Source of the DNA: Alcaligenaceae bacterium SAGV5
Lineage (GTDB): Bacteria > Pseudomonadota > Gammaproteobacteria > Burkholderiales > Burkholderiaceae_B
Direction of reading: 5' to 3'
DNA length: 64,000 nt
Assembly (NCBI GenBank): GCA_009360345.1
Contig: SPDP01000002.1
Span: 868,001-932,000 of the forward strand
In this document: positions 20,570 to 28,323 of the stretch, in pieces
Layout: each line of letters starts with the position of its first letter
Numbering within the stretch: position 1 is the first letter of the stretch
The notes under the pieces: generated by a model
Told to the model about the DNA's origin: nothing
The model's input: only the letters and a program-made list of their open reading frames with translations
Database searches by the model: none
Position numbers and translations under genes: made by a program

Positions 20570-20883
20570 AAGCCCTCTTCCGTAACCTTTTGGGGTCTTT
20601 TGGTTAGGTCTGCGGCCTACGTCACAAGGCCCAGACGTCTACAACAAGCCGTCCGGCAGCGCGGCCCCGAGCAGGAAGCCGCTACCGGGGCGAACCGGAA
20701 GAGGAACATGCACGGGCCGCACGATCGTGCGGCATGAAAACCTGCTGGGGGAGGAACGCCGCGACGCGGCTCTTGAGAAAGGCAGGATTTGCGGGACATC
20801 CGAGCGATTGTGCCTGCCGGATATTGCAATTCTGCACATCAAAGAACGCGCGGCCCGGGCGAGCCGACTCCAGAGAGCTTGCC
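20570..20883 (-). promoter_or_regulatory. Long 5' leader of the str operon
   Basis: About 300 bases between the predicted str promoter and rpsL contain no convincing gene. Two stems near rpsL are visible on the minus strand: GTCTG/CAGAC (around 20610-20640) and TAACC/GGTTA (around 20580-20605). They may serve feedback control; function unknown. Confidence 0.35.
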
Positions 20884-20913
20884 ATAATAACGCGGCCAAA
20901 AACAGGCTGTCAA
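20884..20913 (-). promoter_or_regulatory. Strong sigma70 promoter of the str operon
   Basis: Minus strand TTGACA (20913-20908, perfect consensus), an 18-base spacer and TATTAT (20889-20884). Points at rpsL about 315 bases downstream. The best promoter match in the window, as expected for str genes. Confidence 0.75.
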
Positions 20914-20984
20914 TGCTCTACGTAGGCGCGGCCCCCGTCCCCGCGGTCGGGGCCCAGGGAATTCCCGATTTTCTCAAAAAACGA

Positions 20985-21012
20985 TTGCGTTCGTTGCGCA
21001 AACGCCTAAACT
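20985..21012 (+). promoter_or_regulatory. Predicted promoter of the amidohydrolase-Bug unit
   Basis: TTGCGT (20985-20990), 16-base spacer, TAAACT (21007-21012), about 50 bases before the amidohydrolase start. The shared 14-base element follows directly after the predicted start site. Confidence 0.45.
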
Positions 21013-21025
21013 TCAACCAGGCTGC

Positions 21026-21039
21026 CTTACAGCCTTACA
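21026..21039 (+). promoter_or_regulatory. Shared 14-base element CTTACAGCCTTACA, copy 1
   Basis: Exactly the same 14 bases occur at 26138-26151. It contains a direct repeat of CTTACA with an 8-base period. Both copies lie just downstream of a predicted transcription start and 21-23 bases before a start codon in the same functional island, so a shared repressor operator is plausible; the GntR protein at 29504 is the nearest candidate. Confidence 0.45.
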
Positions 21040-21060
21040 TCCAAGAAGGTTGATTCAACC

Positions 21061-22011
21061 ATGCCATGCGCCTGCCATCATCGCATCGACGTGCATCATC
21101 ACCTGTTCCCACCGTCGTTCCAGTCCTGGCTCGGCACCCAGGACCATTACCTGGCGCGCGGCCCCGCCGCCGACTGGACGCCCATGCGCTCCATCGAGGA
21201 TATGGACGAGGCGGGCATTCAAACCGCGATGACCTCGTTGACGGCCCCCGCCTTCGAGGCGATGAAGCCGGCCGCGCGGCGGGAAGCCACCCGCGCGGGC
21301 AACGAATTCGGCGCCACCATGATGCGCGACCATCCCGGCCGCTTCGGCCTGTTCGCCAGCCTGCCCCTGCCCGAGGTCGACGCCAGCCTGGCCGAGATCG
21401 CCCATGCGCTGGACACCCTGGGCGCCGACGGCATCGGCCTGCTGACGAGCTACGCCGGCAAATGGCTGGGTGACCCCGCGTTCGCGCCGGTCCTGGACGA
21501 ATTGAACCGCCGCCGCGCGGTCGTCTATGTCCATCCCACCGCGCCGGACTGCTGCGTGAATCTGATTCCAGGCGTGCAGAACTGGGTCGTGGAGTTCCCG
21601 GTGGATACGACGCGGACGCTGGCGAGCCTGATTTTTTCCGGCACGGTGCGGCGCTGCCCCGACATCCGCTTCATCTTCGCCCATTGCGGCGGCGTGCTGC
21701 CGCTGCTGGCCGACCACTTCGAACGCATGCTGGCGGTCACCCCCGACGGCGCACGCCTGCTGCCGCAGGGCCTGCCCGCCGCGCTGCGCCAGTTCCACTA
21801 CGACATCGCGCTGCGCGCCCACCCGGTCGGGCTGTCCTCCATGCTGCAGACGGTAGGCGCCTCGCGGCTGCTGTTCGGCACGGACGCCCCGCTGCGCCGC
21901 AGCCTCGACACCGTGCGAGGCCTCCATGGGCTCGCACTCGACCCGGAAAGCGTGGCCGCGATCGAGCGCGGCAACGCCGTCCGCCTGCTCGACCGCTTCC
22001 AGACGGACTGA
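21061..22011 (+). CDS. Amidohydrolase family 2 protein (ACMSD / aromatic decarboxylase type)
   Basis: Metal-dependent TIM-barrel hydrolase or decarboxylase, 316 aa. The metal site is visible: HxH in IDVHHHLFPP near the N-terminus, His in VVYVHPTAP, His in FIFAHCGG and Asp in LLFGTDAPL. This pattern matches the ACMSD, 6-methylsalicylate decarboxylase and gamma-resorcylate decarboxylase group, so non-oxidative decarboxylation or hydrolysis of a ring acid are both possible. First gene of a plus-strand pair with a Bug binding protein. A perfect palindrome GGTTGA-T-TCAACC ends just before the start codon. Confidence 0.85.
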   Translation: MPCACHHRIDVHHHLFPPSFQSWLGTQDHYLARGPAADWTPMRSIEDMDEAGIQTAMTSLTAPAFEAMKPAARREATRAGNEFGATMMRDHPGRFGLFASLPLPEVDASLAEIAHALDTLGADGIGLLTSYAGKWLGDPAFAPVLDELNRRRAVVYVHPTAPDCCVNLIPGVQNWVVEFPVDTTRTLASLIFSGTVRRCPDIRFIFAHCGGVLPLLADHFERMLAVTPDGARLLPQGLPAALRQFHYDIALRAHPVGLSSMLQTVGASRLLFGTDAPLRRSLDTVRGLHGLALDPESVAAIERGNAVRLLDRFQTD

Positions 22012-22064
22012 CGGCCGCGCGCCGCCCGCCCGTTTCCGATGGCCCCATGTATCGAGAACGAACC

Positions 22065-23045
22065 ATGATGACGACACCGAAAGCCTTGAGCGGGGCGGTT
22101 CTGGCCACTGCCCTGGCCCTCCAGCCGGCCCTCGCGCAGGAGGGAGACTTCCCCAACCGGCCCATCCGGCTGGTCCTGCCCTTTGCCGCCGGCGGCGGCG
22201 CCGACGCCGTCGGACGCCTGTTCGCCCAGCAGATGAGCGCCGACCTGGGCCATCCCGTGGTCGTGGAGAACATCACGGGCGCTGGCGGCATGATAGGAAC
22301 GGCGCGCGCCGCGCGGGCCGAACCCGACGGCTACACCCTGCTGATCGGCACGCCCAGCACCCACGGCACGAACTCCGCGGTCTATACCAAGCTGAGCTAC
22401 GACCCCATCAAGGATTTCCGCCCGGTCTCGCTGCTGGCGACATCGCCGCTGATGCTGATCGCCGCGCCGGGCTTCCAGGGAAGCACCGTCCGGGATCTCA
22501 TCAACGCGGCGAAGGCCTCGCCCGGCGCACTGGCCTACGGCTCGTACGGACTCGGCAGCATCAATCACCTCGCCATCGAAATGTTCCTGTCCGCGGCGGG
22601 CATCCAGGCCAACCACATCCCTTATAAGGGGTCGGCGCCCGCGATGACCGACCTGATCTCCGGCCAAATCCAGTTCACCATCGACGGGCCGACGGCGCTG
22701 GGCTTCATCCGCAGCGGCAAGGTCAAACTACTGGGAACAGGCAGCGCGCAACGCTGGGCGACCTTTCCGGACACACCGACCATCGCCGAATCGGGCCTGC
22801 CCGGCTACGAGGCGCTGACCTGGTTCGGCATGTTCGCGCCGGCCGGAACGCCGGACGCTGTGGTCGCCCGGCTCAACCGGGCGGTCGACCAGGCGCTGGC
22901 GAACGAGAAAACCCGCGCCGGCCTCGCGTCCATGGGCCTGGACCCGGCTGGCGGCGCGCCGAAGAAGCTGGGCGAGACCGTCGAGGCCGAGATACGCAAG
23001 TGGACCGCCATCGCGCGGGAAAAATCGATCCGCCTGGATCCCTGA
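22065..23045 (+). CDS. TctC/Bug family periplasmic substrate-binding protein
   Basis: Extracytoplasmic receptor of the tripartite tricarboxylate transporter type, about 326 aa. The signal peptide ends at LQPALAQ; Bug hallmarks follow: PNRPIRLVLPFAAGGGADAV, EPDGYTLLIG and a conserved FAPAGTPDAVV near the end. The ATG at 22065 is used; 22047 is an in-frame alternative. Probably captures the compound processed by the upstream amidohydrolase. No TctA/TctB membrane partners are encoded here, as is usual for Bug proteins in this family of bacteria. Confidence 0.92.
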   Translation: MMTTPKALSGAVLATALALQPALAQEGDFPNRPIRLVLPFAAGGGADAVGRLFAQQMSADLGHPVVVENITGAGGMIGTARAARAEPDGYTLLIGTPSTHGTNSAVYTKLSYDPIKDFRPVSLLATSPLMLIAAPGFQGSTVRDLINAAKASPGALAYGSYGLGSINHLAIEMFLSAAGIQANHIPYKGSAPAMTDLISGQIQFTIDGPTALGFIRSGKVKLLGTGSAQRWATFPDTPTIAESGLPGYEALTWFGMFAPAGTPDAVVARLNRAVDQALANEKTRAGLASMGLDPAGGAPKKLGETVEAEIRKWTAIAREKSIRLDP

Positions 23046-23083
23046 ACCACCGCCCCCCCGCCGGGCGGGGCCCGCCACGAGCC

Positions 23084-24820
23084 TCAGCCCGCGGCCCCCA
23101 GGCACCGCTCGATCTCGTCGACCGCCTCGGCCAGGGCATCGCCGATACGGTTGCGCTGGCGCAGGAAGTCGATCTCCTGTCCCACCCACTCCGGCGTGCC
23201 GGCCGCTTCCGCCGCCCAATCGCCCAGGCCGTGCAGTCCGGGCAGCGGCGCGGTCTGCGCGCTCAGCCCGTACGTGTCATGGCCATAGCGCCCCCGGACC
23301 GTATGGGTGACGGGAATCAGGAGGCGGCTCAGCCGCTTCAGGCTGGCATTGACGGCGCCCGCATGGGCCGCCGCGCCGCCCGCCTCGATCCACGCGTCCA
23401 GCCGGGCGACTCCGGCCCGGAACCGGCGCGCCTCCGCCGCGATCTCATCCAGGGGCAGCGGCGCCCCCGAGCCTGCCAGTTCATCCAGGCGCCGGACGAT
23501 TTCCTCGGCCACGCCGCCGAACGCCATCGGCAGGATGGGGGCGGTACACAACTCCCACAGGTAGGCGCCATACACACGCAGGTGCATCGCCAGGGCGTCC
23601 CAGTCGACCTTGTCCAGCGTGTTCTCGACCGTGTGATGCCAGGCCCCCAGGGTGGCGTTGGCCGTCTGCCTGAGCGTGCCGGCGTCGAACGTGGCCAGGC
23701 CGCTCAGCATCGGCACGCCAGCGCCGAAGAACGAGGTATCGCCGATCTTCAGCGCCCGGCGCCAGGACCACGGCCGCCCCTCGGTCCACTGCTTGTCCAC
23801 CCGTTCCTGGAACCCTCGCAATTCGGTGTTCGAGGTGGCTCCCCACTGGGTGGCGCCGGCGCAACCGGGCTGGTCGATCTGGAGATAGGCGACCGCATGG
23901 CGCTGCAGGCGCCGCCAATGCCGGTCCGCGTACCAGGACGAGCCGATCATCGTGCCCGTCTCGTGCCCGACCCAGAATCCGAATTCCAGTCCGCGCAGCA
24001 GCTTTCCCCGGTGCGGCGCGAACACCCGCGCCAGCTCCAGCATGCAGGCCATGCCGGTGGCGTTGTCGGTGGCCTGCGGACCTTCCCACGAATCGATGTG
24101 CCCACCCACCAGGACGAAATCGTCGGTCCGGCCCCGCAAGGTGCCGACCCCGACCTGGACCGGCCGCCAGGGGTTGGCCACGCGCGTGTGCAGGCACGCG
24201 CGCAGCGGCCCCTCGCGCAGCCGCGCCCGCAGGCGCTCCCCTTCGGCCCGCGACACGCCCACGCACGGCAGGACGGCCGCCTCTCCCCGCGTGGAGGCGG
24301 GCGAAGGATTGCCCCAGCCCGGCTTGACCGAACCGTACGGCAGGGTCTCGTCGGCGGGATGCCCCCAGTTGATGCCGATGTAGCCGACGGCGCCGTGCAG
24401 GGCCGCCAGGCGCTGCTTTTCCTGGCGCCCCGGGCCCGACAGGGTATCGACGAGTACGATGCGCCCGCCCACGTCCAGCCTGCGGAAATCGGCGGCCGAT
24501 CCACCTCCCGCGTCGACGATCTCGGCCTCGACGCCAGCCTCGGGAGTGGGCGCGCTGTGGCCCAGCGTCATCGCGCGCACGCGCCGGGCGCCGGGTCCCG
24601 CCAGGTCGACGTGGGTTTCCCGCGGGAAACTCACCAGCCCCGGAAAGCTGTGCACCGACGCCTCCAGGCCCGACCGGCGCATCGCCTCCACACAGTATTC
24701 GGCGGTCAGCCGCACATGCTCGGTACCGGCGAGCCGCGTCGGGTAGCGTTCGGTCGTGGCGACCACGTGCTGGCGCAGTTCCTGCGCCGAGAAACCATCC
24801 ACCACGGGATTGTCGGACAT
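23084..24820 (-). CDS. M28 family zinc metallopeptidase-like hydrolase with PA insert
   Basis: Cocatalytic zinc amidase/aminopeptidase-like protein, 578 aa, no clear signal peptide. The metal-binding motifs are GGHIDSWEGPQATDNATG, VGHETGTMIGSSWYAD, QIDQPG and WHHTVENTLD; a protease-associated insert occupies ~95-200 before them. The GHETG form differs from classical M28 aminopeptidases and suggests a small-molecule amide substrate (inference). Second gene of a minus-strand pair, 27 bases after the phosphotriesterase-like gene; AGGAG precedes the start. Confidence 0.85.
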   Translation of the reverse strand: MSDNPVVDGFSAQELRQHVVATTERYPTRLAGTEHVRLTAEYCVEAMRRSGLEASVHSFPGLVSFPRETHVDLAGPGARRVRAMTLGHSAPTPEAGVEAEIVDAGGGSAADFRRLDVGGRIVLVDTLSGPGRQEKQRLAALHGAVGYIGINWGHPADETLPYGSVKPGWGNPSPASTRGEAAVLPCVGVSRAEGERLRARLREGPLRACLHTRVANPWRPVQVGVGTLRGRTDDFVLVGGHIDSWEGPQATDNATGMACMLELARVFAPHRGKLLRGLEFGFWVGHETGTMIGSSWYADRHWRRLQRHAVAYLQIDQPGCAGATQWGATSNTELRGFQERVDKQWTEGRPWSWRRALKIGDTSFFGAGVPMLSGLATFDAGTLRQTANATLGAWHHTVENTLDKVDWDALAMHLRVYGAYLWELCTAPILPMAFGGVAEEIVRRLDELAGSGAPLPLDEIAAEARRFRAGVARLDAWIEAGGAAAHAGAVNASLKRLSRLLIPVTHTVRGRYGHDTYGLSAQTAPLPGLHGLGDWAAEAAGTPEWVGQEIDFLRQRNRIGDALAEAVDEIERCLGAAG

Positions 24821-24847
24821 GCCTTTCTCCTGGTCGGACGGAAACTG

Positions 24848-25894
24848 CTACAGGGAATCCATGGACAGCAGCCGGCGCGGATTCTCGACCATCATGCGGT
24901 GGACGTCGGCATCGGTGAAGCCCTTGCCGCGCAGCCGCGGCACGAAGGTCTCGAAGATGTACCCCAGGCCCACGCCCTGGTTCAGCAACTGCGGATTCTC
25001 CTGGGTGGCGGGTCCCCGCGGATTGAAGAACCAGCGGTCGTAGGTAATGACCATCTGGTCCATGTAGCCTTTGTCGGCCAGGACCTGCATCAGCCCGGCC
25101 ATGGACTCGTCCAGGCCTTCGTCGCCGTCGAAGCGCCAGGGAATCCCGATGTGATCCACCTGCACGGTCGCGCCCCGCCGCACGATGGCCTCGATCTGCT
25201 CGACGCCCCGCGGCTCGACGAAGGCATGGCCGACGATCACCTTGCCGAGGTCCGCGCCTTCCTCTTCCAGTATCTCGAGCTGCTCGACCCCCGGATTGGT
25301 CACCGTATAGTCCATCGGGTCGGTATGAGTGTTGATGCAGCACAGGGTCTTGCGCTGGGCCCGGGCGGCCGCGCGGATCAACCTGTCTTCGTACTGGTGG
25401 ATGCGGCGCCCGTTGGGCCCCATGGGACTGGGGGCCGGATGCACGCTTTCCTGCCCGGTGGCGATCTTGATCGCCCCAGCCTTGATGCCGGTCGCGGCGC
25501 CGGCGAACACCATGCCCTCGGTCAGGTCCCGGTAGTAGAAGTCCGTCAGTTCGTCCACGGACTGGCGCCGGAACCAGTAGGGAATGCCCATGCGCTCGGG
25601 AAAGAAGCCGCTGACGGCGATGATATTGGCCCCCGTGCGCTCGGCAACCCGCCTCATCAGTTCGGGATTGCGGCCCACCTCCGCCGGCGTCATGTCGACC
25701 AGGGTACCGTAGCCGTATGCATCCATGCCCGCCTTGAGTTCGGCCGAGATCCGCGCCACGGCATCCTCCAGCACATAGCTGGACCGGTGGTCGTGCTCGC
25801 CGCCCGGATAGGTGTAGAGCAGATGCTCATGCGTCAACGTCACGCCCATCCGATCGACCGGCACATCGCCCGTCACGGTCCTGATCTTCTTCAT
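24848..25894 (-). CDS. Phosphotriesterase-family metal-dependent hydrolase
   Basis: Amidohydrolase-superfamily TIM barrel of the phosphotriesterase/lactonase family, 348 aa. The full binuclear site can be placed: HxH in TLTHEHLLY, carboxylated Lys in AGAIKIATG, His in NTHTDP, His in VGHAF and Asp in VITYDRWF. The start at 25894 (MKKIRT) is chosen because GGAG stands six bases upstream; an ATG four codons earlier is less well placed. Members act on lactones, organophosphates or N-acyl amino acids; substrate here unknown. Transcribed together with the M28 gene. Confidence 0.88.
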   Translation of the reverse strand: MKKIRTVTGDVPVDRMGVTLTHEHLLYTYPGGEHDHRSSYVLEDAVARISAELKAGMDAYGYGTLVDMTPAEVGRNPELMRRVAERTGANIIAVSGFFPERMGIPYWFRRQSVDELTDFYYRDLTEGMVFAGAATGIKAGAIKIATGQESVHPAPSPMGPNGRRIHQYEDRLIRAAARAQRKTLCCINTHTDPMDYTVTNPGVEQLEILEEEGADLGKVIVGHAFVEPRGVEQIEAIVRRGATVQVDHIGIPWRFDGDEGLDESMAGLMQVLADKGYMDQMVITYDRWFFNPRGPATQENPQLLNQGVGLGYIFETFVPRLRGKGFTDADVHRMMVENPRRLLSMDSL

Positions 25895-26032
25895 TGCCAT
25901 CTCCACGGGTTGTCCAAAAAAGCGATCCTGCCGGGATCGCCCATCCTGTCATACAGCTATGTGCAACAACAATGGGCCGAAAGGGGGCACTCCGCCCCTG
26001 CCTCACTCCGGCCTTACCTCAAAATGAATTCC

Positions 26033-26050
26033 AGAATAAAAATTTATTCT
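26033..26050. promoter_or_regulatory. AT-rich palindrome (operator candidate) in the divergent region
   Basis: AGAATAAA and TTTATTCT form perfect 8-base arms around two bases, in an AT-rich patch (about 26025-26075) unlike the rest of the window. It lies between the divergent phosphotriesterase-like and DJ-1-like genes. Confidence 0.45.
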
Positions 26051-26075
26051 TATAAATCAATAGCTTGATTAAAAA

Positions 26076-26092
26076 CACCGGATGCATCGGTG
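26076..26092. promoter_or_regulatory. CACCG/CGGTG dyad around ATGCAT (operator candidate)
   Basis: A 5-base inverted repeat CACCG-7-CGGTG with ATGCAT in its centre, just upstream of the predicted -35 element of the DJ-1 unit. Possible activator or repressor site; binding not shown. Confidence 0.3.
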
Positions 26093-26099
26093 AAAAACA

Positions 26100-26128
26100 T
26101 TGCCAAAGCATTGATGGATGGATAGAGT
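26100..26128 (+). promoter_or_regulatory. Predicted promoter of the DJ-1/Bug/M20 unit
   Basis: TTGCCA (26100-26105), 17-base spacer, TAGAGT (26123-26128). The predicted start near 26135 is directly followed by the shared 14-base element at 26138. Confidence 0.45.
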
Positions 26129-26137
26129 ACAACCTAT

Positions 26138-26151
26138 CTTACAGCCTTACA
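26138..26151 (+). promoter_or_regulatory. Shared 14-base element CTTACAGCCTTACA, copy 2
   Basis: Identical to 21026-21039, again just downstream of a predicted transcription start and shortly before the start codon. See copy 1. Confidence 0.45.
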
Positions 26152-26174
26152 ACTAATTCCGTAGGGAGTGATCC

Positions 26175-27281
26175 GTGAGTAAACCCGTCGCAGTGCTTCT
26201 CTATCCCGGCTTCCAGGAGCTGGAGTTCTGGTATCCCGTCCTGCGGCTGCGCGAGGCGCGGCGGGAAGTGGTGGTGCTCGGCACGGCGGGCCAGGATGCC
26301 GCCTACAGCCGCCTGGGCTATCCGGTCGTGCCGAACCGGGCCGTGGCCGGGGCTTCGGGAGCGGACTTCGCCGCCGTCGTGATCCCTGGCGGCAACACCG
26401 GCGCGTTGGGGCACGACCCCGTCCTGCGCGCATTCCTGGACGAGGCGGCCCAGGCCGGCGCCTTGCTGGCGGCCGTCTCCGAAGGCCGGTCCCTGCTGGG
26501 CAAGGCCGTGGATGGCGCGATCACCGCCGCCAGCACGGACGACCTGCCCGCCTGGGGACACCGGCTCATGTCCGCGCTGGACGCCACGTCCTCCCTCGCC
26601 CTGCCCCGCGAAGCCCGCATCGCCATCCTGGCCGAGAACCAGTATCAGGAACTCGAACTCTGGCACCCCTTGCTGCGCCTGCGCGAAGCGGGCGCCCACG
26701 TGCTGGTCGTCGGTCCCGCCCGGGACCAGGTCTATGCGAGCAAGCTCGGCTACCCCGTCCGGCCCGACCTGGCCGTGGCGGACGTGACCGCCGGGGATTT
26801 CGATGCCGTCGTCATTCCGGGCGGGTTCGCCCCCGAAGGCATGCGCCGGCACAAGGCGATGATCGACTTCGTGCGCGACATGGACGCACGCGGCAACCTG
26901 GTGGCCGCCATCTGCCACGCCGGCTGGGTACTGGCCTCGGCCGGCATCGCCAAGGACCGGGACGTCACCTGCGTCGCGCTGATCCGCGACGACGTGATCC
27001 ACGCGGGCGGACGCTACCGCGACGAAGCCGTCGTACGCGACCGCAACCTGATCACCTCGCGCCTGCCCAGCGACCTGCACCTGTTCTGCGGCGCCATCCT
27101 GGACTACCTGCGCGACGCGCCGGCCGCATCGCCGGCCGGCCGGCGCCTGGCGCCCGCAGACGGACGCGCCCCGGCCTCGGCGGTCCATGCGCAACGCGCC
27201 GTCCTCGGCATGGGACCGCGCGGCATCGCTTCGGCCGATTACACGACCGTGGTCAACCTGGGCGAAACCGTCGTCCGCTGA
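26175..27281 (+). CDS. Tandem DJ-1/PfpI-domain protein
   Basis: 368 aa with two DJ-1/PfpI (class I glutamine amidotransferase-like) domains: ~1-140 and ~146-310. The second has the nucleophile-elbow Cys (AAICHAGW, Cys247) and an upstream acid; the first has Ser102 (AAVSEGRS) at that place, so it is probably catalytically dead or structural. A ~50-residue tail follows. The start is GTG at 26175 with GGGAG six bases upstream. Such proteins act as glyoxalases, deglycases, isonitrile hydratases or proteases; function unknown. First gene of a unit with a Bug protein and an M20 hydrolase. Confidence 0.85.
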   Translation: MSKPVAVLLYPGFQELEFWYPVLRLREARREVVVLGTAGQDAAYSRLGYPVVPNRAVAGASGADFAAVVIPGGNTGALGHDPVLRAFLDEAAQAGALLAAVSEGRSLLGKAVDGAITAASTDDLPAWGHRLMSALDATSSLALPREARIAILAENQYQELELWHPLLRLREAGAHVLVVGPARDQVYASKLGYPVRPDLAVADVTAGDFDAVVIPGGFAPEGMRRHKAMIDFVRDMDARGNLVAAICHAGWVLASAGIAKDRDVTCVALIRDDVIHAGGRYRDEAVVRDRNLITSRLPSDLHLFCGAILDYLRDAPAASPAGRRLAPADGRAPASAVHAQRAVLGMGPRGIASADYTTVVNLGETVVR

Positions 27282-27330
27282 GTCCCGCCCTTCCTGCCGT
27301 CTCGACGTCCCTTTCCGTGGAGCGATGAAC

Positions 27331-28311
27331 ATGAAACCGCGCCTCTCGCATCTGTTGTCCGTGCTGGTCCTGCCCACCGCGATACCGATAGCCGCGCAAG
27401 CCGCCGGCCAGTATCCCGAAAAACCCGTGCGCATCGTCGTCGGCTTCACCGCCGGCGGCCCGGCGGACATCATCGCCCGCGTCATGGCGCAGAAACTGGG
27501 CGAAAGCCTCGGCCAGAGCTTCATCGTGGAAAACGTGCCGGGCGCCGGTGGCAACATCGCCGCGGCCCGGGTCGCCAAGGCCTCGCCCGACGGCTACACG
27601 CTGCACGTCATCAGCACCGGCTTCATCATCAATCCCAGCCTGTACGTGCGCGACGTCGGCTACGATCCGCTCAGGGACTTCGAGCCCATCGCCATGCTGG
27701 CGGCCTCGCCCAACATCGTCAGCGTGAACACGCAGATGAAGGTGGACTCCGCCAAGGGCCTGATCGATCTCATCAAGGCCCACCCCACGCAGTACAGCTA
27801 CGCCCACCCCGGCATAGGCTCCACCCCCCATCTGAACGGCGAGCTGTTCAAGCTGACCTACAAGCTGGACGGACTGACCACGGTTCCCTTCAACGGCACG
27901 CCGCAACTGCTGGCTTCCGCCGTCTCCGGGGACACGCCCATCGTCTTCACCTCGCTGCCCTCGGCCCTGCCCTTCATACGCGACGGCAAGCTCAAACCCG
28001 TCATGGTGCTGAGCAAGGAACGCAGCGAGATCCTGCCCAACGTCCCCGGCACGATCGAGTCAGGCACGCCTGGCCTGGAAGGCGACACGGTATCGGGAAT
28101 CCTGGCGCCCGCCGGCACGCCGCGGCCCATCATCGACAGGCTCAACGCGGCCATCAGGAAAGCCGCGGCCATGCCCGAGGTCAAGACGCAGTTGCTGAAC
28201 GTGGGCTTCTCCGTCGCCCCGAGTTCGCCGGAGGAATTCCGGACCCGCATCAAGGGCGAGATCGACAGGTGGCAGCACGTCATCCGCAATGCCAACATCC
28301 GGATCGAATGA
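27331..28311 (+). CDS. TctC/Bug family periplasmic substrate-binding protein
   Basis: Bug receptor, about 326 aa. Signal peptide MKPRLSHLLSVLVLPTAIPI ending at AAQA; then YPEKPVRIVVGFTAGGPADI, SPDGYTLHVI and ILAPAGTPRPII. The ATG at 27331 is preferred because GGAG lies eight bases upstream; 27325 is an in-frame alternative. Lies between the DJ-1 and M20 genes, 12 bases before the latter, so likely binds the compound that the M20 enzyme cleaves. Confidence 0.92.
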   Translation: MKPRLSHLLSVLVLPTAIPIAAQAAGQYPEKPVRIVVGFTAGGPADIIARVMAQKLGESLGQSFIVENVPGAGGNIAAARVAKASPDGYTLHVISTGFIINPSLYVRDVGYDPLRDFEPIAMLAASPNIVSVNTQMKVDSAKGLIDLIKAHPTQYSYAHPGIGSTPHLNGELFKLTYKLDGLTTVPFNGTPQLLASAVSGDTPIVFTSLPSALPFIRDGKLKPVMVLSKERSEILPNVPGTIESGTPGLEGDTVSGILAPAGTPRPIIDRLNAAIRKAAAMPEVKTQLLNVGFSVAPSSPEEFRTRIKGEIDRWQHVIRNANIRIE

Positions 28312-28323
28312 AGGAAACCGCCC

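Noticed and set aside
20727..21053. Plus-strand 108-codon frame in the rpsL-amidohydrolase gap
   Set aside because: Crosses the str promoter, has no family resemblance and no convincing ribosome site.
23046..23083. GC-rich hairpin between the convergent Bug and M28 genes as a terminator
   Set aside because: CCCGCC/GGCGGG-type pairing is present but there is no T-run on either side and such runs are common in this GC-rich sequence.
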